This document shows positions 37,157 through 45,707 of a stretch of 64,000 bases of DNA, piece after piece. The notes under the pieces are model-generated. The model was not told the DNA's origin. It did no database searches and was given only the letters and a program-made list of their open reading frames with translations. The stretch is from Roseiarcus sp963749715 (GTDB lineage Bacteria; Pseudomonadota; Alphaproteobacteria; Rhizobiales; Beijerinckiaceae): the NCBI GenBank assembly GCA_963749715.1, contig CAVVNR010000016.1, forward strand, positions 18,876-82,875. The letters are read 5' to 3'. The position numbers and the translations under genes are program-made. Numbering within the stretch: the stretch's first letter is position 1; every line of letters begins with the position of its first letter.

Positions 37157-37970
37157 CCGCGCCCGGCTGAGGCTAGTCGCGCGCCGCGCGGCGATCTGCG
37201 CGGTCCTTATGGTCGCCCTCGCGCCTGTCCTGTGGCTATTCTCGATCGCCTATAAGCCGACGAGCGATATCTTCTCGTCTCCCCCGACCCTTCTCTTTTC
37301 GCCGACCTGGGATAATTTCGCGAGCGTCTTCCGCTATTTCAATCTCGGCAGGCTGCTGGAGTCGAGCCTGATCATCGCCGTCGGGTCGACGGCGCTGTCG
37401 CTCCTCATCGGCGTGCCGGCAGGATATGCGCTGGCGCGCTCGACCAGTCCGCGCGCCGTCTGGCTCGCGTATTTCTTTCTCATCGTCCGCACCGTCCCGG
37501 CGATCGCGACACTGATCCCGTTCTACCTCCTGATGCGCGACGTCGGCCTGCTCGGCACCTGGTGGGCGGTGATCATCCTCAACACCGCGCTCAACAGCGC
37601 CTTCGTCGTCTGGATGATGTTCTCATTCTTTCGCGCCGCGCCGGTCTCGATCGAGGAGGCGGCGCTGATCGATGGCTGCACGGACTTCGGCGCCTTCATC
37701 CGGATCGCGCTGCCAACCGTGGTTCCGGGCCTGATCGCGAGCGCGATCTTTTGCGTCATGTTCTCCTGGAACGACTTTCTCTACGCCATGTTCCTGACCA
37801 AGGCCGACACCAAGACGATCTCGGTCGCCCTGCTTTCCGCCTATGGCACCAAGGATATCTCATGGGGAACGCTCGGCGCGCTCGCTCATTTCTCGACGCT
37901 GCCGATCGTCGCGATGATGATCGCGCTCAATCGCTATTTCGTAGAGGGTCTGACGCAGGGCGTGAATTGA
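37149..37970 (+). CDS. CUT1-type ABC permease 2
   Basis: A 273-residue permease with six helices. The EAA loop reads IEEAALIDGCTDFGAFIRI and FCVMFSWNDFLYAMFLT is the conserved later segment. The ATG at 37149 overlaps the previous stop by 8 bases. It converges with the HAD gene, 38 bases away. It completes the importer begun at 34841. Confidence 0.9.
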   Translation: MVDRARLRLVARRAAICAVLMVALAPVLWLFSIAYKPTSDIFSSPPTLLFSPTWDNFASVFRYFNLGRLLESSLIIAVGSTALSLLIGVPAGYALARSTSPRAVWLAYFFLIVRTVPAIATLIPFYLLMRDVGLLGTWWAVIILNTALNSAFVVWMMFSFFRAAPVSIEEAALIDGCTDFGAFIRIALPTVVPGLIASAIFCVMFSWNDFLYAMFLTKADTKTISVALLSAYGTKDISWGTLGALAHFSTLPIVAMMIALNRYFVEGLTQGVN

Positions 37971-38008
37971 GGCGCGGTCCGCCCGGTCCAGCAAATTGCA
38001 GGCGCGCT

Positions 38009-38644
38009 TTAGGGCCCGACTAACGCCACGACTTCCATCAGCTGCGTGATCGAGCGGTCGGCGCCGACGAAGGGCTCGCCGGACGGCGAGTAGCCGACCA
38101 CATAGAGGCCCGCCACCCGCGCCGAACGCGCGCCCGCGCCGCTATCCTCGACCGCGACCGTGGCGTGCGGCTCCGAGCCGAGCCGGCGAGCCGCTTCGCG
38201 GAACGGTTCCGGGTCGGGCTTGCCCGACAGCACGTCGTCCAGGCTCAGCGAAAACGCAATGATCTTGCCGATGCCCAGCGCCTTGATGTTGGCGTCGACA
38301 ATCGCGCGCCCGGAGTTCGATACGCAGGCTTGCGCCACCCCGCGCGCGGCAAGCTCGAGCACAGCTTCGAGGGCGCCGGGGATAGGCTCAAGTTCCCCCG
38401 CATGGGCGACATAAAAACCCTCGATCGCCGCGATCCATGGGTCGAATGACGAGCCCGCGGGAAAGCGCGGCTTGAGCGCCTTCCATATGTCAACCGCGTG
38501 GACGCCGCGAAACGTCTCCGGCTCGAGGTCGCTGAGATCGGCGCCGAGAGCGGCGCTTGCGGCGACGAGCGAGCGCTGATGCAGCGGCTCGCTGTCGATC
38601 AGCGTGCCGTCGATGTCCCAGGCGACCGCGCGAAAGATGCTCAT
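38009..38644 (-). CDS. HAD-superfamily phosphatase/phosphoglucomutase-like protein
   Basis: A 211-residue HAD subfamily IA hydrolase. The nucleophile Asp is in AWDIDGTLIDSEP, motif II in CVSNSGR, the Lys in LSGKPDPEPF and the acidic motif IV in VAVEDSGAGARSA. It would dephosphorylate or isomerise a sugar phosphate. It is the last gene of the BtpA-FGGY kinase-HAD operon; its ATG overlaps the reconstructed kinase stop (ATGA). The immediate pairing with a sugar kinase suggests it acts on the kinase product or on a toxic by-product. Confidence 0.87.
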   Translation of the reverse strand: MSIFRAVAWDIDGTLIDSEPLHQRSLVAASAALGADLSDLEPETFRGVHAVDIWKALKPRFPAGSSFDPWIAAIEGFYVAHAGELEPIPGALEAVLELAARGVAQACVSNSGRAIVDANIKALGIGKIIAFSLSLDDVLSGKPDPEPFREAARRLGSEPHATVAVEDSGAGARSARVAGLYVVGYSPSGEPFVGADRSITQLMEVVALVGP

Positions 38645-40148
38645 CGCCCGGCAAGTTCGGGGATAAATTTCGCGATAGCGCCGATAGCTCCGGCGATACG
38701 CCTCGGCGGCCTTGCGGCCGGGGATCGATGCGGTCGGCAGGCCGCACGAAGGCGGATATTCCCGACCAGTCGGAAGCGAGGCCGGCGCCGATCGCGGCCG
38801 TCCAGGCGACGCCGACGCAGGAGCCGGGATGTCCGGCCAGTCGTTGAATCGGCTGCCGCAAGACGTCGGCGACGATCTGCATCCAGATGCGGCTCGCCGA
38901 TCCGCCATCAGAGGCGATGAAGCGCTCGGTCTTGTAGCCGATGTCGTTCATGACTTCGATGTGATGCGCGATGGCGTAGGCGTAGGCTTCGAGAAGGGCT
39001 CGCCACAGGTGGCCGATATCGTGCGACAGCGTGAGCCCGTCGATGGTCGCGCGCGCGTTCGCGTCGTGGATCGGCGTCTTTTCGCCGAGAAAATAGGGCG
39101 TGATGACGAGCCCGTCGCTGCCGGCGGGGCGCGCCTCCGCGAGCCGGTCCAGCCATTGATGGAGCGAGAGGCCGGCTTTCCTGGCGGCCTCAGCTTCGCC
39201 GGAAGCGAACTCGCTAGCGAACCAGTTGAGGGCGGAGCCTCCGGTCGACATGCAGCCGTTAGGGACGAAGAGCCCGGGCTTGAGATGGTAATCCAGGAAG
39301 AGGCGCGGGTCCGGCCTGGCGTGGTCAGTCGCGGTCAGGATATCGACCGAGCCGCCGAATTTGAGCAGCACGTCGCCCGCGTTGACGACGCCCGCGCCGA
39401 GCGCGGAAGCGATATGGTCCGCGGCGCCGCCGACGACCGGCGTTCCGGGCTCAAGGCCGCTCTCAACCGCGCCCTGGCGTGACACGCCGCCCAGAATCTC
39501 ATGTGAGGCGACCTTGCGGGGCAGCGCGGCCCGCGGGAGATGGGCGAGGGCGACGAGAGCGTCGTCGATCGCGCAGGTCTTCAGGTCGATGAAGCCGGCT
39601 TCCAGCGCCCAGTTCTGCTCGACCGCGCGCTCGCCCGTGAGGCGCCAGCCGATATAGTCGTAAGAGCCGAAGACGGTCGCGATGCGGGCGAACACCTCCG
39701 GTTCGTGACGCTCGATCCATCTGAGCCTGGCGGCGACGAGCTGCTGATTGACGCCGTTGCCAGCCTTGGCGAGAAAGGCGGTTTCGTCGATCTCGGCGCG
39801 AAGCTCGTCGACTTCGGCGCCGCAGCGCCCGTCGCTCTGCTGAATGCTCGGGCGCAACAGCCGCCCGGAAAAGTCCAGAAGCACCACCGCCGGCAGCATG
39901 CCGGTCACGCCGATTGCGGCGATGTCGGCGGGCGAGGCGCCGCTTGAGCGCATAAGCTCGCGTACGATTTGGCCGACGTTCGCCCACCATTGCTCGGGAT
40001 CCTCCTCGGCCCAGCCGGGATGGTCCGAGCGCAATGCGACCGGCCGCGAAGCGAGAGCGAGGGTCTGATCGGGCGGGCGGATCAGGACCCCGATCGTCGA
40101 AGTGGTGCCGATGTCGAGGCCGAGAACGCAGTGTTTGGCCGCTATCAC
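38641..40148 (-). CDS. FGGY-family carbohydrate kinase (two C-run frameshifts)
   Basis: About 501 residues, related to xylulokinases. LGLDIGTTSTIGVLI opens the actin-like N-terminal domain, VGGAADHIASALGAG and LKFGGSVDIL lie mid-protein, and FIASDGGSASRIWMQIVAD is the ATP-binding FGGY segment. The GTG at 40148 overlaps the BtpA stop. Two breaks, at about 38727 and 38663, each sit in a CCCC run. Removing one C at each gives a frame ending YREIYPELAGR with its TGA overlapping the HAD start, and a total divisible by three. The substrate is a keto- or aldo-sugar; xylulose would fit the xylan locus but is not shown. Confidence 0.87.
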
Positions 40149-40945
40149 CGCAGCTTCGCCACGGCGTCCATGAAGCGCTTCGCACGCGTGGCGTCGACCG
40201 GATTCCAGGTCTGCCCGTCGACCTTCAAATGAGTGCCGATCACCACGCCGTCGGCGATAGCGAGGATATCGCGCACATTGTCGACCGTGACGCCGGTGTT
40301 GGCCAAGACCGGCACGGTTTGGACAGCCTCGCGGACGCTCATGAGGTTCGACCGCTCGACCGGCTCTCCGGTCAGCGGCCCGGAGACCAGGATCGCGTCG
40401 GCGAGCGAGGAGAACACGGCGCTCTTCGCGCGCAAGGCGATCGGGCGCTCGTCGAGCGAATGCGCAAACTCCGCGTTGATGTTGAAGAGGAGCTTCATGT
40501 CGTCGCGGCCAAGCCGGCGGCGCAGGCGCAAGGCCCCGGCGGCGTCGGGCCGCCAAAGCCCCATGTCGGAAGCGAACAAGCCGGTGAAGATTTCGCGCAC
40601 GAAGCTTGCTCCGGTCGCCGCGCCGATGGCGACGCTGGCGACCGGGTCCCAGAGATAATTGACGCCGAACGGGACCTTGAGACGGGGCTTCGCGGCCTGC
40701 ACCACGGCGGTCATGGCGGCGATGCCTTCGGGCGGCGCGTTGAAGAGATAGGGCCGATCGTTCTCGTTGCCGAACATGACCGCATCGACCCCGCCCGCTT
40801 GGAGACTGTCGATGTCCTTGAGCACGCCTTCGATGAGCCTGTCGACGCCCCCGTCCGCGTCGTAGAGCGGCGCGCCGGGGAGAGCCCCGATGTGGGCCAT
40901 GGCGATCACGACTTTTGTCTTCTCGCCGAGGAAATCAAACACCAT
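40145..40945 (-). CDS. BtpA/SgcQ-family TIM-barrel protein
   Basis: A 266-residue BtpA family protein. VVIAMAHIGALPGAPLY, GGVDAVMFGNENDRPY, PFGVNYLWDPVASVAIGAAT and LANTGVTVDNVRDILAIADG cover the barrel strands. In cyanobacteria BtpA stabilises photosystem I; in enteric bacteria SgcQ sits in a sugar operon, which fits here: it is the first gene of an operon with an FGGY kinase and an HAD phosphatase. It is probably an enzyme on a phosphorylated sugar or nucleoside. The start at 40945 lies close to the palindrome at 40981-41024. Confidence 0.85.
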   Translation of the reverse strand: MVFDFLGEKTKVVIAMAHIGALPGAPLYDADGGVDRLIEGVLKDIDSLQAGGVDAVMFGNENDRPYLFNAPPEGIAAMTAVVQAAKPRLKVPFGVNYLWDPVASVAIGAATGASFVREIFTGLFASDMGLWRPDAAGALRLRRRLGRDDMKLLFNINAEFAHSLDERPIALRAKSAVFSSLADAILVSGPLTGEPVERSNLMSVREAVQTVPVLANTGVTVDNVRDILAIADGVVIGTHLKVDGQTWNPVDATRAKRFMDAVAKLR

Positions 40946-40980
40946 GAAGGGAGTCCTCGGGCGCGAAGACCGCAAAGCCC

Positions 40981-41024
40981 CATCGCGAGAACCCCCGGGC
41001 CACGACCCGGGGGTCCTCGCGATG
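40981..41024. repeat. 20-base-arm palindrome (hairpin) between divergent genes
   Basis: CATCGCGAGAACCCCCGGGC is followed 4 bases later by its near-perfect complement ending CTCGCGATG (about 18 of 20 arm bases pair). No T-run follows on either side, so it is more likely a small palindromic repeat than a simple terminator. Confidence 0.65.
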
Positions 41025-41145
41025 ACGGCGTTTGCGCGGCTCTATGCCCGCAACTTAATTCCAACGGCGACATTTTCAAACCAAAAGCTGCTTCGCGGCT
41101 TTCGATTTTGTTGATATGGATCGCCGCGCAGGCGCGGGAGGGACA

Positions 41146-41937
41146 ATGCCGGCGGCCGGTCCGCTCTATTCCGAACTCGTGGGCAGGCGCGCGTTCGTCA
41201 CCGGCGGCGCGCAAGGCATCGGCCGAGCCATCGCCGCCGCGCTGACTCGATGCGGCGTCCGGACGGCGATCGCCGATATCGATGTCGAGGCTGCGCAGCG
41301 AGCGGCGCGGGAGATCGGCGGCGGCGCGGTCGCGGTCAAGGTCGACGTGCGCGAGCGCGACTCGGTCGAGCGCGCGTTCGGAGAGGCGCTGGCGCTGTTG
41401 GGCGGCTGCGACATCTGCATCGCGAACGCCGGCGTCTCGACCATGCAGCCGCGCTCGAGCTGACCGATGCGGAGCTGGGACTTCAATTTCGCGGTCAATG
41501 CCCGGGGCGTGTTCCTGACGAATCAGATCGCGGCGCGCCATTTTGTCGCCCAGGCTCAGGGGGCATCTTCAATACCGCCTCGCTCGCCGCCAAGGTCGGC
41601 GCGCCGCTGCTCGCCCATTATTCGGCGTCAGAAATTCGCCGTTCTCGGCTGGACGCAGGCGCTCGCGCGCGAGCTTGCTCCGCGCGGGATCCGCGTCAAC
41701 GCCGTGTGCCCGGGCTTCGTCAAAACGGGCATGCAGGCGCGCGAGATCGACTGGGAAGCGCGACTGCGGGGCGTCTCGCCGGAACGGGTGGTCGACGACT
41801 ACGTCGCCCAGACGCCCCTCGGGCGGCTCGAACTGCCGGAGGACGTCGCCGACGTGGTGGTGTTCCTATGCTCGGACCAGGCGCGCTTCATGACCGGGCA
41901 GGGGGTCAACGTCACCGGCGGCGTCTACATGACGTAA
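41146..41937 (+). CDS. Short-chain dehydrogenase/reductase (four frame switches)
   Basis: NAD(P)-dependent SDR, about 263 residues. FVTGGAQGIGRAIAAALTR is the cofactor motif, IANAGVST the NAG motif, then WDFNFAVNARGVFLTNQ, FNTASLAAKVG (Ser), the active-site Tyr/Lys in HYSASKFAVLG, and VNAVCPGFVKTGM. Frames alternate at about 41450, 41468, 41558 and 41630. Each patch is still conserved and the total length divides by three, so paired indels are likely. The ATG at 41146 follows GGAGG. The substrate is unknown; it precedes a hydantoinase gene. Confidence 0.75.
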
Positions 41938-42054
41938 GCCCGAGCGCGACTTTGTAGACGCTCTCGCTGATCGCGTGAGCCACATACGGCGAACGGGACG
42001 CCTGTCCCTCGTTGCACGAATTTTGCGTGCGCGGGGATGAAACCGGAGGCAGCA

Positions 42055-43461
42055 ATGGACCTCGATCTTGTCATTCGCGGCGGAACCGTCGTGACCGCCG
42101 CCGACGTCGGCAAAAGCGACATCGGGGTCAAGGGCGGCCGTATCGCCGCCTTGGCCGACAACCTGCCGCCCGCCGCCTCCGAGATCGACGCGTCTGGCCT
42201 CCTGGTCTTGCCTGGCGGCATCGACAGTCACGTCCATTTCGACCAGCCGATGGGGCCGGGCATCGTGATGGCGGACGGATTCGAGAGCGGCACCCGGAGC
42301 GCTGCGGCGGGCGGCAACACCACCGTGCTCTCCTTCGCCCTCCAGCCGCGCGGACAGTCCCTGCGCCAGAGCGTCGAGGACTACCACAAGAAGGCGAAAG
42401 GGCGGAGCTACGTCGATTATGGGTTCCACCTTATCGTCACCGATCCGACGCCGGCGGTGCTGGGCCAGGAGCTGCCGGCGCTGGTCAGCTCGGGCTATCC
42501 GTCGTTCAAGGTGTTCATGACCTATGACGATCTGGTCCTGACCGACCGCCAGTTGCTTGAGGTGTTCGCCGTCGCGCGCGAGCAGGGCGCCCTCGTCATG
42601 GTCCATGCCGAAGGCTACGACCAGATCAAGTTCATGACCGACCGGCTCGAGCGCGAAGGCAAGACCCATTCCTATTATCACGCGGAATCACGCCCCGAGC
42701 TGGTCGAACGCGAGGCGACCCACCGCGCGATCTCCCATGCCGAACTGATCGGCATCCCGATCATGATCGTGCATGTGTCGGGCCGCGAGGCGATGGAGCA
42801 GATCCAATGGGCGCGCGGGCGGGGAATGAAAATCTACGCCGAAACCTGCCCGCAATATCTCGTCTTGACCGCCGATGACCTCAAAGGCCTCAACATGGAT
42901 ATGAGCGGCGCCAAATATGTCTGCTCGCCGCCGCCGCGAGACCGCGCCTCGCAGGATGCGATCTGGCGCGGGCTTGAGGGCGGCGTCTTCCAGACCTTCT
43001 CCTCCGACCATTGCCCGTTCCGGTTCGACGACGAGGCCGGCAAGAGCCATCCGAAGGCGCGGACCTCGTTCCGTTGGGTTCCCAACGGAATTCCGGGCGT
43101 CGCCGCGCGGCTGCCGATCCTGTTTTCCGAAGGGGTCGCGAAGGGGCGCATCTCGCTAACGGAGTTCGTTGCGCTCACTTCAACCAACCACGCCAAGATG
43201 TATGGGCTTTATCCGCGAAAAGGCTCGATCATGGTCGGCGCCGACGCCGACATCGCGATCTGGGACCCGGACAAGAAGGTGACGCTGACCCAGGACCTCA
43301 TGCAGCACGGCAGCGACTACACCCCCTACGAAGGCATGGAAGTGACCGGCTGGCCGATCAAGACGCTGGTTCGAGGCAGGCTCATCGCCGAAGACGGGCA
43401 TATTGTCGGTCAGCCGGGATTCGGCCAGTTCCTGCCGCGAGAAACCACGCAGCGTTCATAA
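42055..43461 (+). CDS. hydA: D-hydantoinase/dihydropyrimidinase
   Basis: A 468-residue cyclic amidohydrolase opening hydantoin or dihydropyrimidine rings. Metal ligands are His59 and His61 (GGIDSHVHFD), the carboxylated Lys152 (SFKVFMTYDD), His184, His240 (IVHVSGREAM) and Asp318 (FSSDHCPF), all in the family spacing. The ATG at 42055 has GGAGG 5 bases upstream and is preferred to 42037. It could work on a pyrimidine breakdown product or on a substrate made by the nearby amidohydrolase. No carbamoylase gene is in the window. Confidence 0.93.
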   Translation: MDLDLVIRGGTVVTAADVGKSDIGVKGGRIAALADNLPPAASEIDASGLLVLPGGIDSHVHFDQPMGPGIVMADGFESGTRSAAAGGNTTVLSFALQPRGQSLRQSVEDYHKKAKGRSYVDYGFHLIVTDPTPAVLGQELPALVSSGYPSFKVFMTYDDLVLTDRQLLEVFAVAREQGALVMVHAEGYDQIKFMTDRLEREGKTHSYYHAESRPELVEREATHRAISHAELIGIPIMIVHVSGREAMEQIQWARGRGMKIYAETCPQYLVLTADDLKGLNMDMSGAKYVCSPPPRDRASQDAIWRGLEGGVFQTFSSDHCPFRFDDEAGKSHPKARTSFRWVPNGIPGVAARLPILFSEGVAKGRISLTEFVALTSTNHAKMYGLYPRKGSIMVGADADIAIWDPDKKVTLTQDLMQHGSDYTPYEGMEVTGWPIKTLVRGRLIAEDGHIVGQPGFGQFLPRETTQRS

Positions 43462-43584
43462 GCGACGCGGCTGAATCGAGCGAGCGCCTCTTTTCGCCGT
43501 CTACGGACTCAAGCGACATCGAGCGCCAGCAGACGATCAGCTTTCGCCTTCGATCAACTCTCGCCGATGGCGATCCCGCCTGGG

Positions 43585-45408
43585 TCAGGCGCCGTCGCCC
43601 TGGTTGGGCGTTGCGGCGCCCGCGGAGCGCATATGCGCCGGGCCCTGCGCGTTCGCCAGGTTGTGGGCTGAATTGATGAGCGCGAGGTGAGAAAACGCCT
43701 GCGGGAAATTGCCAAGCTGGATTCGGTCGTGCGGATCGTATTCCTCAGCCAGCAGTCCAACGTCGTTGCGCAAGGCCAAAAGGCGCTCGAACAGCTCGCG
43801 CGCCTCGTCGTAGCGGCCGAGGAGAACATAGTTGTCCACCAGCCAAAAGCTGCACGCCAGAAAGGCGCCCTCTCCCCGCGGCAGGCCGTCAACTCCTTCT
43901 CCGGTATCGTACCTCAGCACCAGCCCGTCACGGATGAGCGTGCGCTCGATAGCGGCGACGGTGCCGCTGACGCGAGGGTCGTCAGGCGGCAAAAAGCCGA
44001 CCAGCGGCGCCAGAAGAAGACTGGCGTCCAGAGTTGTCGACCCAAACGATTGCACGAATGCATTCTGCTTCGGGTCGAAGCCATGTTCGCAAACCTCCCG
44101 ATGGATCGCCGAGCGGACGCTTCGCCACCGTTCGAGCGGGCCCTCGAGCCCAAACTCCTCGATCGAACGGACCGCGCGATCGAACGCCACCCAGGCCATG
44201 ACCTTGGAGTGGGTGAAGTGCCTGGCGCCGCCGCGCACTTCCCAAATGCCTTCATCGGGCTCGCGCCAGATCGTCTCAAGGTGGGTGACGAGCGCGACCT
44301 CCAGCGCCCAGGTCGCCTCGCTGGTCGCGAGGCCCGCGCGACGGGCGAGATAGAAGGCGTCGAGCACTTCGCCGTAGATATCGAGCTGCCGCTGGCCGAC
44401 CGCCGCGTTGCCGACTGCGAACCGGAGAGGAGCCCGCGTAACCCGGCAGCCATGGAATCTCGGATTCGTCGAGCCGCCGCTCGCCGCCGACACCATAGAT
44501 GGTCTGCAGGTCGTCGGGGCGCCGGCCACAGCCCGAAGAAGCCATTCATGCCAGGCCTTCGCCTCGTCGAGAAACCCTGCGCCGATCAGCGCATAGAGGG
44601 TGAAGGTCGCATCCCTGAGCCAGCAGAATCGATAGTCCCAGTTGCGCGGGCCTCCGAGCTGTTCGGGCAGGGACGTCGTGCCTGCGGCGATGATCCCGCC
44701 GGTCTCCCAGTGGGCGAGCGCCTTCAACGTCAGAAGCGAACGGAGGACTGCGTCGGCCCAATGTTCCGGAGGCGTGAATTGCTGAGCCCAGCCGCACCAG
44801 AAAGACTCCACCTCTTCCAATGCCTTCCCAGCCTGGAGCGGCGGCGGCGGCGGTCGATACGATGGCGACCAATTGAGAACAAAGGATACTTCCTGACCTG
44901 CCGTGACCGTGAACTCCCCAACCGTGCGAAGGTCCTCGCCACGCAGCGACAAAGCTGTATCGAGCAAAAGCCGATCAGGACCTGCGATGAACTGAAGCCT
45001 CCCATCCTCCTGGCGAGAGACCCATGGAAGGACGGAGCCGTAGTCGAACCGGACGATGAGCTCCGTTTGCATCGCGACCTCGCCCTCGAGGCCTCGGACC
45101 AGACGCACAAGGTCGGCGCATCCGTCGCGCCGACTCATGAAATCAGTCAAAGAGACCACGCCGAGCGCGCTCGTGAAGACCGTTTCGAGAATGAGGGTGT
45201 TGGCGCGATAGCGTCGCGTGACCTGTGCGTCGCCGGCAGTCGCCGCAATGAGCCATCGCCCGTGCGTCGGCTGGCCGAGCAGGGCGGAGAAACAGGCAGC
45301 GCTGTCGAAACGCGGCAATCCCAGCCAGTCTATCGAGCCGTCGCGGCCCACCAGAGCGAGCGTCTCGCAATTTCCGATGACGGCGTAGTCCTCGATGCGA
45401 TTTGGCAT
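43585..45408 (-). CDS. GH15 glucoamylase/trehalase-like glycoside hydrolase (paired frameshifts)
   Basis: About 607 residues. The N-terminal beta domain starts IEDYAVIGNCETLALVGRDG and carries IDWLGLPRFDSAACF. The (alpha/alpha)6 barrel has RNWDYRFCWLRDATFTLYAL and EEYDPHDRIQLGNFPQAFSH, the latter holding the C-terminal catalytic Glu region. Between about 44408 and 44520 the true protein (DDLQTIYGVGGERRLDESEI, then PWLPGYAGSSPVR) is in another frame; two compensating shifts keep the ends in frame. No signal peptide, so it acts inside the cell on maltose-type or trehalose-type glucosides. The ATG at 45408 was chosen from the conserved MPNRIEDYAVIGN. Confidence 0.88.
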   Translation of the reverse strand: MPNRIEDYAVIGNCETLALVGRDGSIDWLGLPRFDSAACFSALLGQPTHGRWLIAATAGDAQVTRRYRANTLILETVFTSALGVVSLTDFMSRRDGCADLVRLVRGLEGEVAMQTELIVRFDYGSVLPWVSRQEDGRLQFIAGPDRLLLDTALSLRGEDLRTVGEFTVTAGQEVSFVLNWSPSYRPPPPPLQAGKALEEVESFWCGWAQQFTPPEHWADAVLRSLLTLKALAHWETGGIIAAGTTSLPEQLGGPRNWDYRFCWLRDATFTLYALIGAGFLDEAKAWHEWLLRAVAGAPTTCRPSMVSAASGGSTNPRFHGCRVTRAPLRFAVGNAAVGQRQLDIYGEVLDAFYLARRAGLATSEATWALEVALVTHLETIWREPDEGIWEVRGGARHFTHSKVMAWVAFDRAVRSIEEFGLEGPLERWRSVRSAIHREVCEHGFDPKQNAFVQSFGSTTLDASLLLAPLVGFLPPDDPRVSGTVAAIERTLIRDGLVLRYDTGEGVDGLPRGEGAFLACSFWLVDNYVLLGRYDEARELFERLLALRNDVGLLAEEYDPHDRIQLGNFPQAFSHLALINSAHNLANAQGPAHMRSAGAATPNQGDGA

Positions 45409-45540
45409 CCAGAAACTCAAAGACGTGCGAGAGGGCGAGAACAGGGTCCTATTTGACGCTTGGCGCCGACATTGTCGACCAATTATGTTCAAACGGGCGC
45501 TCGGCGTCCGGCCTTAGGAGCGTGTTGCAATTGGTGTGCG

Positions 45541-45680
45541 CGGTTCGCTCCACCTCGCCCTCATCCTGAGCCGGCGGCGCAGCCGCCGTGTTGAGGGCGG
45601 TCCGGCGCGCGCCCAACCGCGCCACTTGCTGGAGCGTCCTTCGAGACGCGCCTTCGGCGCTCCTCAGGACGAGGGGGTGA
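45541..45680. repeat. Intergenic repeat with ATCCTGAG / CTCAGGAC ends
   Basis: CTCATCCTGAGCCGGCGGCG opens and GGCGCTCCTCAGGACGAGGG closes a stretch with internal CTTCGAGACGC. It is a common interspersed repeat of alphaproteobacteria. The 299-base gap 45409-45707 holds nothing else that I can support. Confidence 0.6.
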
Positions 45681-45707
45681 AGCGATTCCATCAAGCCGCG
45701 ACGGCCT

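Noticed and set aside
38490..40556. A 688-residue kinase extended at both ends
   Set aside because: The kinase start is GTG 40148, overlapping the BtpA stop, and the C-terminal tail is a shifted reading of the HAD gene.
43687..45456. A 589-codon plus-strand open frame
   Set aside because: Shadow of the GH15 gene caused by high GC at third positions.
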